This document shows positions 36,748 through 45,928 of a stretch of DNA of 64,000 nt, in pieces. The stretch is taken from positions 613,501 through 677,500 of the forward strand of contig NZ_CP040094.1 in the NCBI RefSeq assembly GCF_013343235.1, read 5' to 3'. Made by a program: the position numbers and the translations under genes. Numbering within the stretch: the stretch's first letter is position 1; every line of letters begins with the position of its first letter. A model generated the notes under the pieces. The model did not search any database. It was not told the DNA's origin and saw only the letters and a program-made list of their open reading frames with translations. Origin of the DNA: Nostoc sp. TCL240-02. Lineage in GTDB: Bacteria; Cyanobacteriota; Cyanobacteriia; Cyanobacteriales; Nostocaceae.

Positions 36748-37104
36748 ATGACACGGGTAAAACGCGGTAATGTAGCTCGGAAGCGCCGCAATAAGATTCT
36801 CAAACTAGCTAAAGGTTTTCGCGGTTCTCACTCAACTCTGTTTAGAACTGCCAACCAACAAGTAATGAAGGCGCTACGGAGTGCCTACCGCGATCGCAAA
36901 AAGAAAAAGCGCGATTTTCGTCGCCTCTGGATTACCCGCATCAACGCTGCTTCAAGACAACACGGCTTGAGCTACAGTCAGTTGATCGGTAATTTGAAAA
37001 AAGCTGATATCCAACTAAATCGCAAGATGTTGGCACAATTGGCAGTCCTCGATCCAGCTAGCTTCGGCAAAGTTGCTGAACTAGCAAGTCAAGCTAAAGG
37101 ATAA
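36748..37104 (+). CDS. rplT: 50S ribosomal protein L20
   Basis: A 118-residue L20. [38 protein letters not shown] and [13 protein letters not shown] are the standard blocks; the N-terminal basic extension reaches into 23S rRNA during assembly. It is co-transcribed with rpmI, and the next gene starts only 12 bases later. Confidence 0.96.
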   Translation: MTRVKRGNVARKRRNKILKLAKGFRGSHSTLFRTANQQVMKALRSAYRDRKKKKRDFRRLWITRINAASRQHGLSYSQLIGNLKKADIQLNRKMLAQLAVLDPASFGKVAELASQAKG

Positions 37105-37116
37105 AGGTGGACACGG

Positions 37117-37932
37117 ATGCATAACAGATGTAACAGATGGCAAGTAATTTCTCGGTTACATCTGGTATTATCCGCCATCATTTTTTGGATATCTTGCTTT
37201 TCCATAGTGGGGACAGGATTCACTGCATCTGCCGCCGAAATGTCAGAAATTCAGCAGCGCGGTTATGTGACTGTTGCCGTCAAAGATAACTTGCGTCCCT
37301 TGGGATTTAAAGATGCCAGTGGCAATTTGCAAGGCTTAGAAATTGACTTGGCACAGCGATTAGCACTTGACTTGGTTGGGAAAGCAGATGCTGTCAAATT
37401 GAAACCTGTAGCGAATCGCGATCGCCTGTCTGTAGTCTTAGACAAGAAAGTTGATTTTGCGATCGCTAGGGTGACAGCAACCGAGTCACGTAGTCGCATA
37501 GTTAGTTTCAGTGTTCCCTACTATTTGGATGGCACTGCATTAGTTACAAAAAATGCCTCTGTGCAGCAGTTGAGCGATTTGGCAAAACAAAAAATTGCCG
37601 TCTTGAATAACTCCAGTACCATTGCTAGAGTTCGGTACTATGTGCCAAATTCTGAGTTAGTAGGAGTGAATTCTTATGAAGAAGCACGAGAGAAAATAGA
37701 AAGTAATGCCGCCGTAGCCTTTGCCGCAGATGCTACCGTTTTGAGCGGTTGGGTACAACAATATCCTCAATATCGGCTACTGCCAACTAAGCTATCAACA
37801 GAACCCTTGTCTGTAGTTATGCCCAAGGGATTGCAGTACGATGAATTAAGACGAAATATAAATCAAGCGATCGCTCGTTATTTAGAGCAAGGTTGGCTCC
37901 AGAAACGCTCTGAATATTGGGGTTTACCGTAA
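37117..37932 (+). CDS. Extracellular solute-binding protein family 3 (amino acid type)
   Basis: A 271-residue periplasmic binding protein. A signal peptide covers about residues 12-40 (LVLSAIIFWISCFSIVG, then TASA-A). The mature part has the family-3 layout: GYVTVAVKDNLRPLGFKD, LQGLEIDLAQRLALDLVGKA, VDFAIARVTATESRSRIVSF and the hinge IAVLNNSS. Such proteins bind amino acids or similar small solutes for an ABC importer. No permease or ATPase gene is adjacent, and it follows rplT by 12 bases, so it may be co-transcribed with ribosomal genes by position only. The ligand is not readable. Confidence 0.87.
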   Translation: MHNRCNRWQVISRLHLVLSAIIFWISCFSIVGTGFTASAAEMSEIQQRGYVTVAVKDNLRPLGFKDASGNLQGLEIDLAQRLALDLVGKADAVKLKPVANRDRLSVVLDKKVDFAIARVTATESRSRIVSFSVPYYLDGTALVTKNASVQQLSDLAKQKIAVLNNSSTIARVRYYVPNSELVGVNSYEEAREKIESNAAVAFAADATVLSGWVQQYPQYRLLPTKLSTEPLSVVMPKGLQYDELRRNINQAIARYLEQGWLQKRSEYWGLP

Positions 37933-38001
37933 ATTGGTCATTGGTGAATAACAAATGACAAATGACAAATAACAAACTTTATAATATTTGTATTTGCAGC
38001 A

Positions 38002-38526
38002 ATGGATAACAGTCTAGCCGTTGTTTATCTCTCAATTTTGGTGCTTATACTCACAATTGCAGCCGTGAGTGTTTTTCGCCAGATTTTCAAAACTCGCAAG
38101 ATTGAAGGCTCCTTTGCAAAATTGCGAAAGAAGTTAGAGAAAGAAAAGGGTACGACTCAAGAATATTATGAGTTAGCCAGTATCTATTCAGAAAAAAAAT
38201 TATATTCCCAAGCGATCGCGCTGTTTCAAAAAGCTTTGAAAGCTGCCGAAGAAGAGGGAGAAGAAAATATTGCCCCTATTTACAACGGGCTGGGTTATAT
38301 TTATTTTACCCAAGAGCAATATGACCTCGCAATTCGTCAGTATAAAGAAGCCCTGAAATCTAAACCAGACTACGTAACAGGGTTAAATAATATCGGTCAC
38401 GCTTACGAGAAGAAAAAATTAACTACTCAGGCTTTACAAAGCTACGAAGAAGCACTAAAGCTCGATCCAAATAACCCTATTGCTAAACGCCGTGCTGAAT
38501 CTTTACGCCGTTTGGTTTCTGCGTAA
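38002..38526 (+). CDS. TPR-repeat membrane-anchored protein
   Basis: A 174-residue protein. An N-terminal helix (about residues 6-25, VVYLSILVLILTIAAVSVF) anchors it in a membrane, and three tetratricopeptide repeats follow (about 54-87, 95-128 and 129-162; for example GLGYIYFTQEQYDLAIRQYK and ALQSYEEALKLDPNNP). It probably acts as a scaffold on the cytoplasmic side. In some cyanobacteria similar small TPR proteins assist photosystem assembly, but that link is inference. A MITE sits 11 bases after the stop codon. Confidence 0.85.
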   Translation: MDNSLAVVYLSILVLILTIAAVSVFRQIFKTRKIEGSFAKLRKKLEKEKGTTQEYYELASIYSEKKLYSQAIALFQKALKAAEEEGEENIAPIYNGLGYIYFTQEQYDLAIRQYKEALKSKPDYVTGLNNIGHAYEKKKLTTQALQSYEEALKLDPNNPIAKRRAESLRRLVSA

Positions 38527-38537
38527 ATGAGAGAATG

Positions 38538-38670
38538 CAATACGGTTCGGTTAAGGAAAGAGACGCGATAAATTGCCGTCAAGACAAAGGACTGATTATT
38601 GTAAAGACGGCGATTTATCGCGTCTTTGTGATCTAAGGCGTGTCAAAAAAACCTTATCCGAAAAGTATTG
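38538..38670. mobile_element. MITE copy 3, 133 bp, different interior
   Basis: Ends CAATACGGTTCGGTTAAGG and CCTTATCCGAAAAGTATTG are imperfect inverted repeats of the same family as the copies at 12.0 and 29.2 kb. An exact 10-bp direct repeat TGAGAGAATG flanks it at 38528-38537 and 38671-38680. The interior is unrelated to the other copies and holds an AGACGCGATAAAT...ATTTATCGCGTCT palindrome. Confidence 0.88.
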
Positions 38671-38819
38671 TGAGAGAATGGGGCATGGAAAAAAACTTTA
38701 TTAGTCCCCAATTACCCTAATCGCTAACAAATTAATTTGGCTTTAGCTTCTTAATTTATCGGGTTTCAAGCTTCGGCTTAGAAATAGATAACTATACGTC
38801 TTTTGTAAGAATGTGAAAG

Positions 38820-40802
38820 ATGATTAAGCGGCTAAGGCATTTTTTGTGGCTAGCTATTGCCATAATTGTTTTTATTTCTCTCTCATTTGGATTAATGGGA
38901 ATATTGACGGCTCAACAGCCTGCGATTTCCCATCCTCTCACTTCGCTAACAGAGGCAGAAATTAATACAGCTGTTTCGGTCATTCAAAAAGAAAAAACTT
39001 TGAGCGAAATGGCAGCTTTTCCACTGATTGCTTTACAAGAACCAGATAAAGAAGAAGTTCTAAAATTTACACATGGTAAAGCTTTCGCAAGAAAAGCTTT
39101 TTTGGTTATTTATGAGCGATCGCAAAACAAAACTTATGAGGGAATTGTTGATCTAAAAAACAAAAGCTTAAGTTCTTGGAAAGAAATACCCTCTGTTCAA
39201 CCTGCGATCGTCGCTTCAGAATATGAACTGGCAACTCAAGCTTTTAAATCAGACCCCCGATGGCAAACAGCGATGCGAAAGCGGGGAATTACAGACTTCA
39301 ACCAAGTAAAGATCAGTTGTTGGGCCCCAGGAATCCTGAGTGAACAGGAAGAAGCAGCAGCAAACCGTCTTTGTCGGGGTTTATTCTACTACAAGGGGAA
39401 TCGCTGGAATTATTACGGCAGTCCAATTGAAGGAATATTGGGAACCGTCAATTTGAACACAGGTAAAATTTCTAGTTTCGTGGATAGGGGGATAGTTCCT
39501 TTTTCCAAGGAAAACTGGAACTACGATGTCAAGTCTTTGGGTAAATTACTTTCACCACTTAAAGCATTAAAGATTCTGCAACCAAATGGTGCAAGTTTCC
39601 GGCTTAATGGCAATGAAATTAGCTGGCAAGGTTGGAAGTTCCGCTATGTAATGCATCCCCGTAGTGGATTGGTGCTGTACCAAGTGACATACAACGACGG
39701 CAAAAATATCCGACCAGTTTTATACCGCGCTAGCTTATCAGAGACGGTAGTGCCTTACGGCGATCCAGATCCCACTTGGTCATTCAGAAATGCTTTTGAT
39801 GTTGGGGAATACAATTTTGGCTCCCTCGCAACCACGATGGAATTAGGTAAGGAAATTCCTGAAAACGGTCTTTTAGTCGATGCTGTGTTTGCTAATGGCG
39901 ACGGAGAGCCTTATGTCATACCAGGAGTTATCGGCATATACGAGCGAAATAACGGTATGCTCTGGAAGCATTATGATTATGGCACTCAGCGTAATGATGT
40001 TCGTCGTAGTCGAGAATTAGTCATGACAATGACTGCGGCCATTGACAATTATGATTACAGCATTAATTGGATTTTTCACCAGGATGGCACTTTGGAAGTC
40101 CAAAATGAATTAACGGGTATCGTGCTGGCGCAGGGAACGGCTGCTCAAAAGCAATCTGAGGATAATTCTTATGGTCGGCTAATCGCTAAAAATATCTTCG
40201 GAGTAAATCACCAGCACTTTTTCAATTACCGCCTAGATTTCGATGTCGATGGTCAGGCTAATGCTGTGATGGAAATGAATGTAAAAGCTTTGCCGATGGA
40301 TGATAAAAATCCATTAGGAAATGCGATCGCACTTGCAGAAACCCCACTCACAAAAGAAACGGCTGCTGTGCGCGATTTGGATATGAAAAGCAGTCGGGAA
40401 TGGATGATTGTGAGTGCAGACAAAAAAAATCCGCTAGGGGCTGCACCTGGATATATGCTGATGCCTGAAGGAAATTCTAGATTTTTCCCAGTGGAAGGCT
40501 CAAAAATCCGTCAAAGGGCAGAATTTGCGAATCATCACGTCTGGGTGACAAAATATAAGCCTGCTGAACTCTATGCTGGGGGCGATTATCCAAACCAAAC
40601 TCAACCAGGACAAGGTTTACCAAAATATATTGCAGACGATGAATCCTTGATGGGTGAAGATATCGTGCTGTGGTACACAATGGGCGTAACTCATATTCCG
40701 CGATCGGAAGATTGGCCTGTGATGCCTGTTCACCGAGTTGGCTTTAAGCTAGTCCCTAGAGGATTCTTTAGCCGGAATCCAGCGATAAATTTACCTGAGT
40801 AA
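38820..40802 (+). CDS. Copper-containing primary amine oxidase
   Basis: A 660-residue oxidase that converts primary amines to aldehydes with ammonia and hydrogen peroxide. An N-terminal hydrophobic segment (about residues 8-28) exports or anchors it. The TPQ cofactor Tyr is Y411 in NYDY, the catalytic base is D327 in FDVGEYNFG, and the three copper ligands are H464 and H466 (NHQHFF) and H625 (VTHIPRSEDWPVMP). All essential residues are therefore present. The length is normal for the family. It is a single gene; the physiological amine is unknown. Confidence 0.93.
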   Translation: MIKRLRHFLWLAIAIIVFISLSFGLMGILTAQQPAISHPLTSLTEAEINTAVSVIQKEKTLSEMAAFPLIALQEPDKEEVLKFTHGKAFARKAFLVIYERSQNKTYEGIVDLKNKSLSSWKEIPSVQPAIVASEYELATQAFKSDPRWQTAMRKRGITDFNQVKISCWAPGILSEQEEAAANRLCRGLFYYKGNRWNYYGSPIEGILGTVNLNTGKISSFVDRGIVPFSKENWNYDVKSLGKLLSPLKALKILQPNGASFRLNGNEISWQGWKFRYVMHPRSGLVLYQVTYNDGKNIRPVLYRASLSETVVPYGDPDPTWSFRNAFDVGEYNFGSLATTMELGKEIPENGLLVDAVFANGDGEPYVIPGVIGIYERNNGMLWKHYDYGTQRNDVRRSRELVMTMTAAIDNYDYSINWIFHQDGTLEVQNELTGIVLAQGTAAQKQSEDNSYGRLIAKNIFGVNHQHFFNYRLDFDVDGQANAVMEMNVKALPMDDKNPLGNAIALAETPLTKETAAVRDLDMKSSREWMIVSADKKNPLGAAPGYMLMPEGNSRFFPVEGSKIRQRAEFANHHVWVTKYKPAELYAGGDYPNQTQPGQGLPKYIADDESLMGEDIVLWYTMGVTHIPRSEDWPVMPVHRVGFKLVPRGFFSRNPAINLPE

Positions 40803-40922
40803 AATATTTGTTGGCTCAAGTTTTCTTCCTTCAGGTTTTTTGTCATGTCTAAAGGCGGTAACTTGAATGCTGATAAACTTATATAGGTCAAATACTGGCA
40901 CTTGTTAAAAGTAGGATATCTA

Positions 40923-41492
40923 ATGAACTTTCCAGAAATTAATATTCCCGGTAATGGCAAGCTGCACGCTCGTTTAATTACTTCCTTGGGTGAAATTGTA
41001 GTTCGTTTGGAAGAAGAGCGAACCCCCAACACCGTCAAAAATTTTGTCGGTCTAGCAACCGGAACAATCGACTGGAAAGACCCGAAAACTGGTGAATCTG
41101 GCAAGGGAACTCCAGCCTACGATGGGGTTCGCTTTCACCGGGTCATCCCTGATTTTATGATTCAGTGTGGCGACCCCCTGAGTCGTTATCCAGATATGGC
41201 CAACCGATGGGGTACTGGTGGCCCAGGATATCAATTTGAGGATGAGTTTCATCCTGAATTGAGACATACTGGTGCAGGTATCCTGTCGATGGCTAATGCT
41301 GGACGCGGTACAAATGGTTCGCAATGGTTCATTACAGAAGCACCAACGCCTCACCTTGACAAAAAACATAGCGTTTTTGGTGAAGTTGTCCAAGGTCTAG
41401 ATGTAGTCAGCAAGATTGCTAATGTGCCTACAACTAGAGATCGTCCGAATCAAGAAGTGGTGTTACAAAAAGTAGAAATTTTTCGGCAGTAA
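40923..41492 (+). CDS. Cyclophilin-type peptidyl-prolyl isomerase
   Basis: A 189-residue cyclophilin that speeds cis/trans isomerisation of Xaa-Pro bonds. The catalytic block [15 protein letters not shown] has the key Arg, and the [33 protein letters not shown] and HSVFGEVV segments are all present. There is no signal peptide, so it is cytosolic. The frame reaches TTG at 40902, but the Met at 40923 ([12 protein letters not shown]) has a GTAGGA upstream and is the better start. Confidence 0.93.
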   Translation: MNFPEINIPGNGKLHARLITSLGEIVVRLEEERTPNTVKNFVGLATGTIDWKDPKTGESGKGTPAYDGVRFHRVIPDFMIQCGDPLSRYPDMANRWGTGGPGYQFEDEFHPELRHTGAGILSMANAGRGTNGSQWFITEAPTPHLDKKHSVFGEVVQGLDVVSKIANVPTTRDRPNQEVVLQKVEIFRQ

Positions 41493-41945
41493 TTAACACC
41501 TCTCTAATAAGAATTCAGGAGTCAGGAGGAGGCAGTGCGATCAAAGGGGTTTCCCTATGACAACTGCCGTTCAGAATTCAGAATAGTTGGAAAATCAATG
41601 GCTGTATACCTACTTGATTCTGAATTCTGACTTCTGTATTCTGCATTCTTTTCCAATAATGATGATTAGCACCCCACCTCAAATTGAAAACAAACTTTCC
41701 GAAAAATTAAGATTTATTTAAATAAAACAACAGCCATGTTGTTAAAATCAGCAGCTACATCCCAATCAGTAAGCAGGTTTGAGGTATGCCTAAGCCTATG
41801 AACTCCAGATAAACCCTTACAACTCTTCACTTCATTAGGGATACAAGTTTTGAGACAATCAGAAACGATTTAATAATAATCAAGCACTTATAGTCCATTC
41901 TTATCGGACTCCGTGTTATTTCTGTTGAAAAGGGAGAACACAAAC
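41493..41945. other. Leader region of chlB with an intergenic inverted repeat
   Basis: No gene is seen. TCAGAATTCAGAAT (41571-41584) pairs with ATTCTGAATTCTGA (41617-41630), part of a Nostoc-type AATTCAGAATTCTG repeat. The last 150 bases are AT-rich and probably carry the chlB promoter. Confidence 0.6.
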
Positions 41946-43472
41946 ATGAAATTGGCTTACTGGATGTATGCAGGCCCAGCCCACATCGGCACTCTGCGAA
42001 TCGCTAGTTCTTTTAAAAATGTCCATGCGATCATGCACGCCCCCATTGGCGATGACTACTTTAACGTCATGCGCTCAATGCTATCGCGGGAGAGGGATTT
42101 CACTCCAGTGACAACCAGTGTTGTTGATCGCAACGTTTTGGCGCGTGGTTCCCAAGAGAAGGTGGTAGATAACATCGTCCGCAAAGATGCCGAGGAACAC
42201 CCCGATCTGATTGTGTTAACTCCCACTTGCACCTCCAGCATTTTGCAAGAAGACCTGCACAACTTTGTGGAACGGGCGCAGTTGGAAGCCAAAGGAGACG
42301 TAATGCTGGCGGATGTGAACCACTACCGCTATAACGAACTGCAAGCCGCCGATCGCACTCTGGATCAAATCGTCCAATACTACATTGAAAAAGCGCGGAA
42401 GCGGGGCGAATTACCAGAGGGTAAAACTGCAAAGCCCTCGGTTAACATTATCGGTACTACCACCCTTGGTTTCCACAACAATCACGACTGCACCGAACTA
42501 AAACGTTTGATGGCTGACTTGGGAATTGAGGTAAATACCTTAATTCCCGAAGGTGCTTCGGTAAATGACTTGAAAAAGATGTCCCAAGCCTGGTTTAACC
42601 TGGTGCCTTACCGTGAACTCGGTTTGACCACAGCACGTTACCTGGAAGAACAATTTGGCACACCTTATATAGACATTACTCCAATGGGTGTAGTAGAAAC
42701 TGCCCGTTGTATTCGCAAGATTCAGCAGGTAATTAACGCTCAAGGTGCAGAAGTTGACTATGAAGACTTCATTAACGAGCAAACCTTGCATGTATCTCAG
42801 GCTGCTTGGTTCTCCCGTTCCATTGACTGTCAAAACTTGACTGGCAAAAAAGCCGTCGTATTTGGTGACAACACCCACGCCGCCGCCATTACCAAGATTT
42901 TGGCGCGAGAAATGGGGATTCATGTTGTTTGGGCTGGAACCTACTGTAAATATGATGCAGATTGGTTCCGCGAACAGGTTAGCGAGTATTGTGATGAAGT
43001 GCTAATCTCCGAAGATCATGGTGAAATTGGGGATGCGATCGCTCGTGTCGAACCCTCTGCCATTTTCGGAACCCAAATGGAACGCCACGTTGGTAAACGT
43101 TTGGATATTCCCTGCGGCGTAATTGCAGCACCAATTCACGTCCAAAACTTCCCCATTGGTTACAAACCATTTATGGGTTACGAAGGCACAAATCAGATTA
43201 CAGATTTGATCTACAATTCCTTCACTTTGGGAATGGAAGATCACCTATTAGAAATCTTTGGTGGTCATGATACCAAAGAAGTTATTACTAGGGGAATTTC
43301 TGCTGATTCTGATTTGAATTGGACAAAAGATGGTCAAGCAGAATTGAATAAGATTCCTGGATTTGTTCGCGGTAAAGTGAAGCGTAATACTGAGAAATTT
43401 GCCCGCGATCGCGGTTTCAAAGAAATCAACGCTGAGGTGTTGTACGCTGCGAAGGAAGCTGTAGGCGCTTAA
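41946..43472 (+). CDS. chlB: Light-independent protochlorophyllide reductase subunit B
   Basis: A 508-residue ChlB, which with ChlN forms the NB component of the dark-operative protochlorophyllide reductase; ChlL supplies electrons. It allows chlorophyll synthesis without light. The N-terminal [33 protein letters not shown] with its Cys, the [20 protein letters not shown] segment, and the C-terminal [20 protein letters not shown] block are diagnostic. The enzyme is oxygen sensitive. The frame starts at a TTG (41913), but ATG 41946 with GGGAGA upstream is the accepted start. chlL and chlN are not in this window, so the genes are split, as in other cyanobacteria. Confidence 0.97.
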   Translation: MKLAYWMYAGPAHIGTLRIASSFKNVHAIMHAPIGDDYFNVMRSMLSRERDFTPVTTSVVDRNVLARGSQEKVVDNIVRKDAEEHPDLIVLTPTCTSSILQEDLHNFVERAQLEAKGDVMLADVNHYRYNELQAADRTLDQIVQYYIEKARKRGELPEGKTAKPSVNIIGTTTLGFHNNHDCTELKRLMADLGIEVNTLIPEGASVNDLKKMSQAWFNLVPYRELGLTTARYLEEQFGTPYIDITPMGVVETARCIRKIQQVINAQGAEVDYEDFINEQTLHVSQAAWFSRSIDCQNLTGKKAVVFGDNTHAAAITKILAREMGIHVVWAGTYCKYDADWFREQVSEYCDEVLISEDHGEIGDAIARVEPSAIFGTQMERHVGKRLDIPCGVIAAPIHVQNFPIGYKPFMGYEGTNQITDLIYNSFTLGMEDHLLEIFGGHDTKEVITRGISADSDLNWTKDGQAELNKIPGFVRGKVKRNTEKFARDRGFKEINAEVLYAAKEAVGA

Positions 43473-43487
43473 TTTCGGAACTTAACA

Positions 43488-43529
43488 ATATCAGCAGTCA
43501 ACTTCCAAGAGTGACTGCTGATATTTTTA
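43488..43529 (+). terminator. Rho-independent terminator of chlB
   Basis: ATATCAGCAGTCA (43488-43500) and TGACTGCTGATAT (43512-43524) form a perfect 13-bp stem with an 11-base loop, followed by TTTTT. It begins 15 bases after the chlB stop codon. Confidence 0.88.
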
Positions 43530-43551
43530 TGAATTAAGTAGAGCCAGAAAA

Positions 43552-43845
43552 CTACCTGGTCTTTCTGTTTAGTGTTTTGATTAGTTCAGTAATCAACTTC
43601 AATTGGATTTGGGAAAAGTAACTCATTGAAAGGATTAGGGCTACTGCAATTCCTCCATACATCAATATAGGGATTGAAACTGCGGGTGGGAGTGGTGTTG
43701 GAGGATTAGTTAGATTAGAAGAGACAAGCAGCCCCTGCTGTTTTTCTACCTTCACTACTGTATTTTGACTATAAAAGTCGTATTCCCATTTTTGGAAAAA
43801 TGAGGGTGAAGACTGAAAAAAACCAATTCCATTGTTTTTATTCAT
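43552..43845 (-). CDS. Small hypothetical membrane protein
   Basis: A 97-residue protein with one hydrophobic helix at about residues 58-78 (ILMYGGIAVALILSMSYF) after a Pro-rich stretch (TNPPTPLPPAVSIP), and a short basic C-terminus. No family is recognised. It is convergent with chlB and lies 50 bases from the left end of the IS5-type element. Confidence 0.5.
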   Translation of the reverse strand: MNKNNGIGFFQSSPSFFQKWEYDFYSQNTVVKVEKQQGLLVSSNLTNPPTPLPPAVSIPILMYGGIAVALILSMSYFSQIQLKLITELIKTLNRKTR

Positions 43846-43984
43846 AGGTTAAAGACCCACTAAATTTATAGTTTTCAGACTAAAGTTTTTTCTTAGAGCT
43901 GATTCGTAAAGAAAATCTAAAGAAAACTGAATCCGGTTTTGTTCAGGTTATAGGCTAAGTCGAGTGTAATTTATGTTGTAGTCG

Positions 43985-44799
43985 ATGAGCCGTCTACCTG
44001 CGATTGAAAATCCACAGCGTAAACCCTACCCAAGTGATTTAAGCGATGCCGAATGGTTAATTATCAAGCCCTTTCTACCAAAACCTAAAGGGTTTGGGCA
44101 TCCTGTAGAAGTAGATTTACGAGAAATTTTGAATGCTATTTTCTATGTGCAACGTACCGGGTGTCAGTGGGAAATGCTACCCCATGATCTTCCACCTTAC
44201 ACAACAGTATACGGCTACTTTCAGAAATGGCAGCGCAAAGGAATATGGCAGAAAATTCACGACCAAGTGCGCCATCAACTGCGACAAGATTTGGGCAGAG
44301 ACGAACACTCTAGCGTTGCGATCGCCGATTCTCAGTCAGTGAAGACAACGGAAAAAAAGGGGAAGTCTACGGTTTCGATGGTGGTAAGAAAGTTAAAGGC
44401 CGTAAGCGACATATAGTTGTGGATTCTCAAGGTTTGTTGATTGGCGTTTTAGTGACTGAAGCTAATGCGTCGGAACGTTTGGGGGCTGTGGTTGTACTCC
44501 ATGAATCGGCTCAGGAATTGTCTAAATTGGAAGTTGTTTGGGTAGATCAAGGCTATTCTGGTGAAAACTTTGCTCAAGCTGTCAAGCAAGTTTGCGGAGA
44601 ACAGGTTCGTGTTGAGGTGATTGAGAGAATATCGAAAACATTTGAACGATTACCCAAGCGGTGGATTGTGGAAAGGACATTCGGCTGGCTCAATCGATTT
44701 CGGCGTTTGAGCAAGGATTATGAGTTGTACACAGAGATCAGTGAAGCCATGATTTACGGCTCATTGATTCGTCTGATGGTAAAACGAATGGCAGCTTAA
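43985..44799 (+). CDS. IS5-family transposase made by -1 frameshift
   Basis: Frame 1 (43985-44416) and frame 2 (to 44799) together encode a 271-residue DDE transposase. Frame 1 gives the N-terminal AEWLIIKPFLP and CQWEMLPHDLP helix-turn-helix region and the first Asp (VAIADSQSVKTTE). Frame 2 gives the second Asp (VVWVDQGYSGENF) and the Glu (IVERTFGWLNRFRRLS). Shifting -1 at the slippery site (44353-44359) restores the family sequence EVYGFDGGKKVKGRKRHIVV across the junction. The separate frame-1 product ends at codon 144. The element looks intact and possibly active. Confidence 0.9.
44352..44362 (+). promoter_or_regulatory. Programmed -1 frameshift slippery site
   Basis: Seven A followed by four G. 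In frame 1 the codons read GAA AAA AAG, giving the heptamer A AAA AAG at 44353-44359, the classical slip site of IS and dnaX genes. A -1 shift joins the two transposase frames. Confidence 0.85.
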
Positions 44800-44861
44800 T
44801 CTTTTGTTTACGAATCAGCTCTTAGTGGGCCTATCAAGTGTGTCAAAGATATGAATAATTG

Positions 44862-45404
44862 TTAAGCAGAATAAGAACCACCCTTGCCAGCAGAGACTTT
44901 TGTACCTTTTTTCCAAGCATAAGAGTAGTTTTTTTGCCAGGTAGCTGATTCTCTCTTACGAATTGAAGTAGCTATATGTTTCTGAAATTCGTAAAATGTG
45001 TTCATAAAGGTATCAAAATTTTTTTTAATCCGTCGATTTGACTTTGACTCCCTTCGACAAAAAGTAATAAAAAGAAAGTACCAACGTCTTTCTTTAACAA
45101 AATGACTCTTTTCTAATGATTTATATTTCTTAATTTCTAATGAATTGCGTTGATCCTGAAGAACTACATTTTTATTTTCTAAGAAATGAGATTTTTTGCC
45201 TAATTTGATAATTTCCTTCATTTTGGGAAGTGATTTCTCATAATGATTTTGTAGACAAGGTAAAAACTCATCTTCTGCTTCTTCTTCCAAAAATGCGAAT
45301 AACATTTCCAAAGGAGATTCAAAAGGGTATTTAATTAGATATTCTTCTCTAAATTGCGGTTCAGCAACCTGTATCAATTCCCATAAACACATCAGATAAT
45401 TCAT
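44862..45404 (-). CDS. Hypothetical protein
   Basis: A 180-residue Lys/Glu-rich protein starting MNYLMCLWELIQVAEPQF. An acidic cluster (FLEEEAEDEFLPC) lies near residue 38 and a basic C-terminal half follows. No domain, signal peptide or membrane helix is recognised. It starts within the first bases of the yoeB-like fragment on the other strand and lies 40 bases from the IS5-type element, so it may belong to the mobile patch. The coding call rests on the length of the open frame only. Confidence 0.45.
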   Translation of the reverse strand: MNYLMCLWELIQVAEPQFREEYLIKYPFESPLEMLFAFLEEEAEDEFLPCLQNHYEKSLPKMKEIIKLGKKSHFLENKNVVLQDQRNSLEIKKYKSLEKSHFVKERRWYFLFITFCRRESKSNRRIKKNFDTFMNTFYEFQKHIATSIRKRESATWQKNYSYAWKKGTKVSAGKGGSYSA

Positions 45405-45690
45405 GACGAAGAAGAAGGATAAAACCCAACCCCAGGAAAATAAAGTTCGAGATGCTGTATTTCATCCAGAATTTCGGGAAGACCTCGCCTATTGGGTAGA
45501 AACAAACCGCAAAACTGCGCTTCGCGCTTTTAACTTGGTTGAAGCGATTATACGAGATCCTTTTACAGGTATTGGAAAAACTGAACCATAGTACATAGCT
45601 ACAAGCCACTATGCGTCTACGATTCTTGACAAAGCTTATCTTGCAAGATGTTACCCCATAGCGATAACTGCGACAACCCCTAGAGCGATC
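45403..45690 (+). pseudogene. Truncated YoeB/Txe-type toxin gene
   Basis: The ORF 45403-45591 encodes AVFHPEFREDLAYWVETNRK then LVEAIIRDPFTGIGKTEP, the first 60% of a YoeB/Txe mRNA interferase. It stops at TAG just where the family continues with LKxL...WSRRI. Degraded traces of that part can still be read after the stop (ATSHYASTILDKAYLARCY, about 45602-45660) with apparent losses of bases. The catalytic C-terminal His-Tyr is absent. No antitoxin precedes it; the upstream TGA overlapping ATG (TCATGA) may be the end of a lost antitoxin. The fragment is not expected to be toxic. Confidence 0.8.
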
Positions 45691-45928
45691 GCACTCCGTA
45701 ACGCAGAGATTTACTGATAAATAAAAATTAAAATAGAACAAATATCACAATACAAAATTATTACTTTGGCGATCTAATAGGCAGAATAACCTACTAGAGG
45801 CTTAACCGATGTGTCTCCCGTGACGAAGTAAAAAAAGCATCATCAAAGCCTAGCAATCTCGCTTATAGAAAAAAAACAGATGCGTGCTAATGTTTTAATC
45901 TCGTCGTCTTCTCTTCGGGTCTTTCCCT

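Larger units (their letters stand above)
43896..44821 (+). mobile_element. IS5-family (IS427-like) insertion sequence, two-frame transposase
   Basis: Terminal inverted repeats GAGCTGATTCGTAAA (43896-43910) and TTTACGAATCAGCTC (44807-44821) match perfectly over 15 bases. The direct repeat TTA lies outside both ends (43893-43895, 44822-44824), as expected for target duplication by this group. The 926-bp element contains one transposase in two overlapping frames. Confidence 0.9.

Noticed and set aside
43985..44799. IS5-type transposase as a frameshifted pseudogene
   Set aside because: The break lies exactly at an A AAA AAG slippery site and both frames are otherwise intact, so programmed frameshifting is the better reading.
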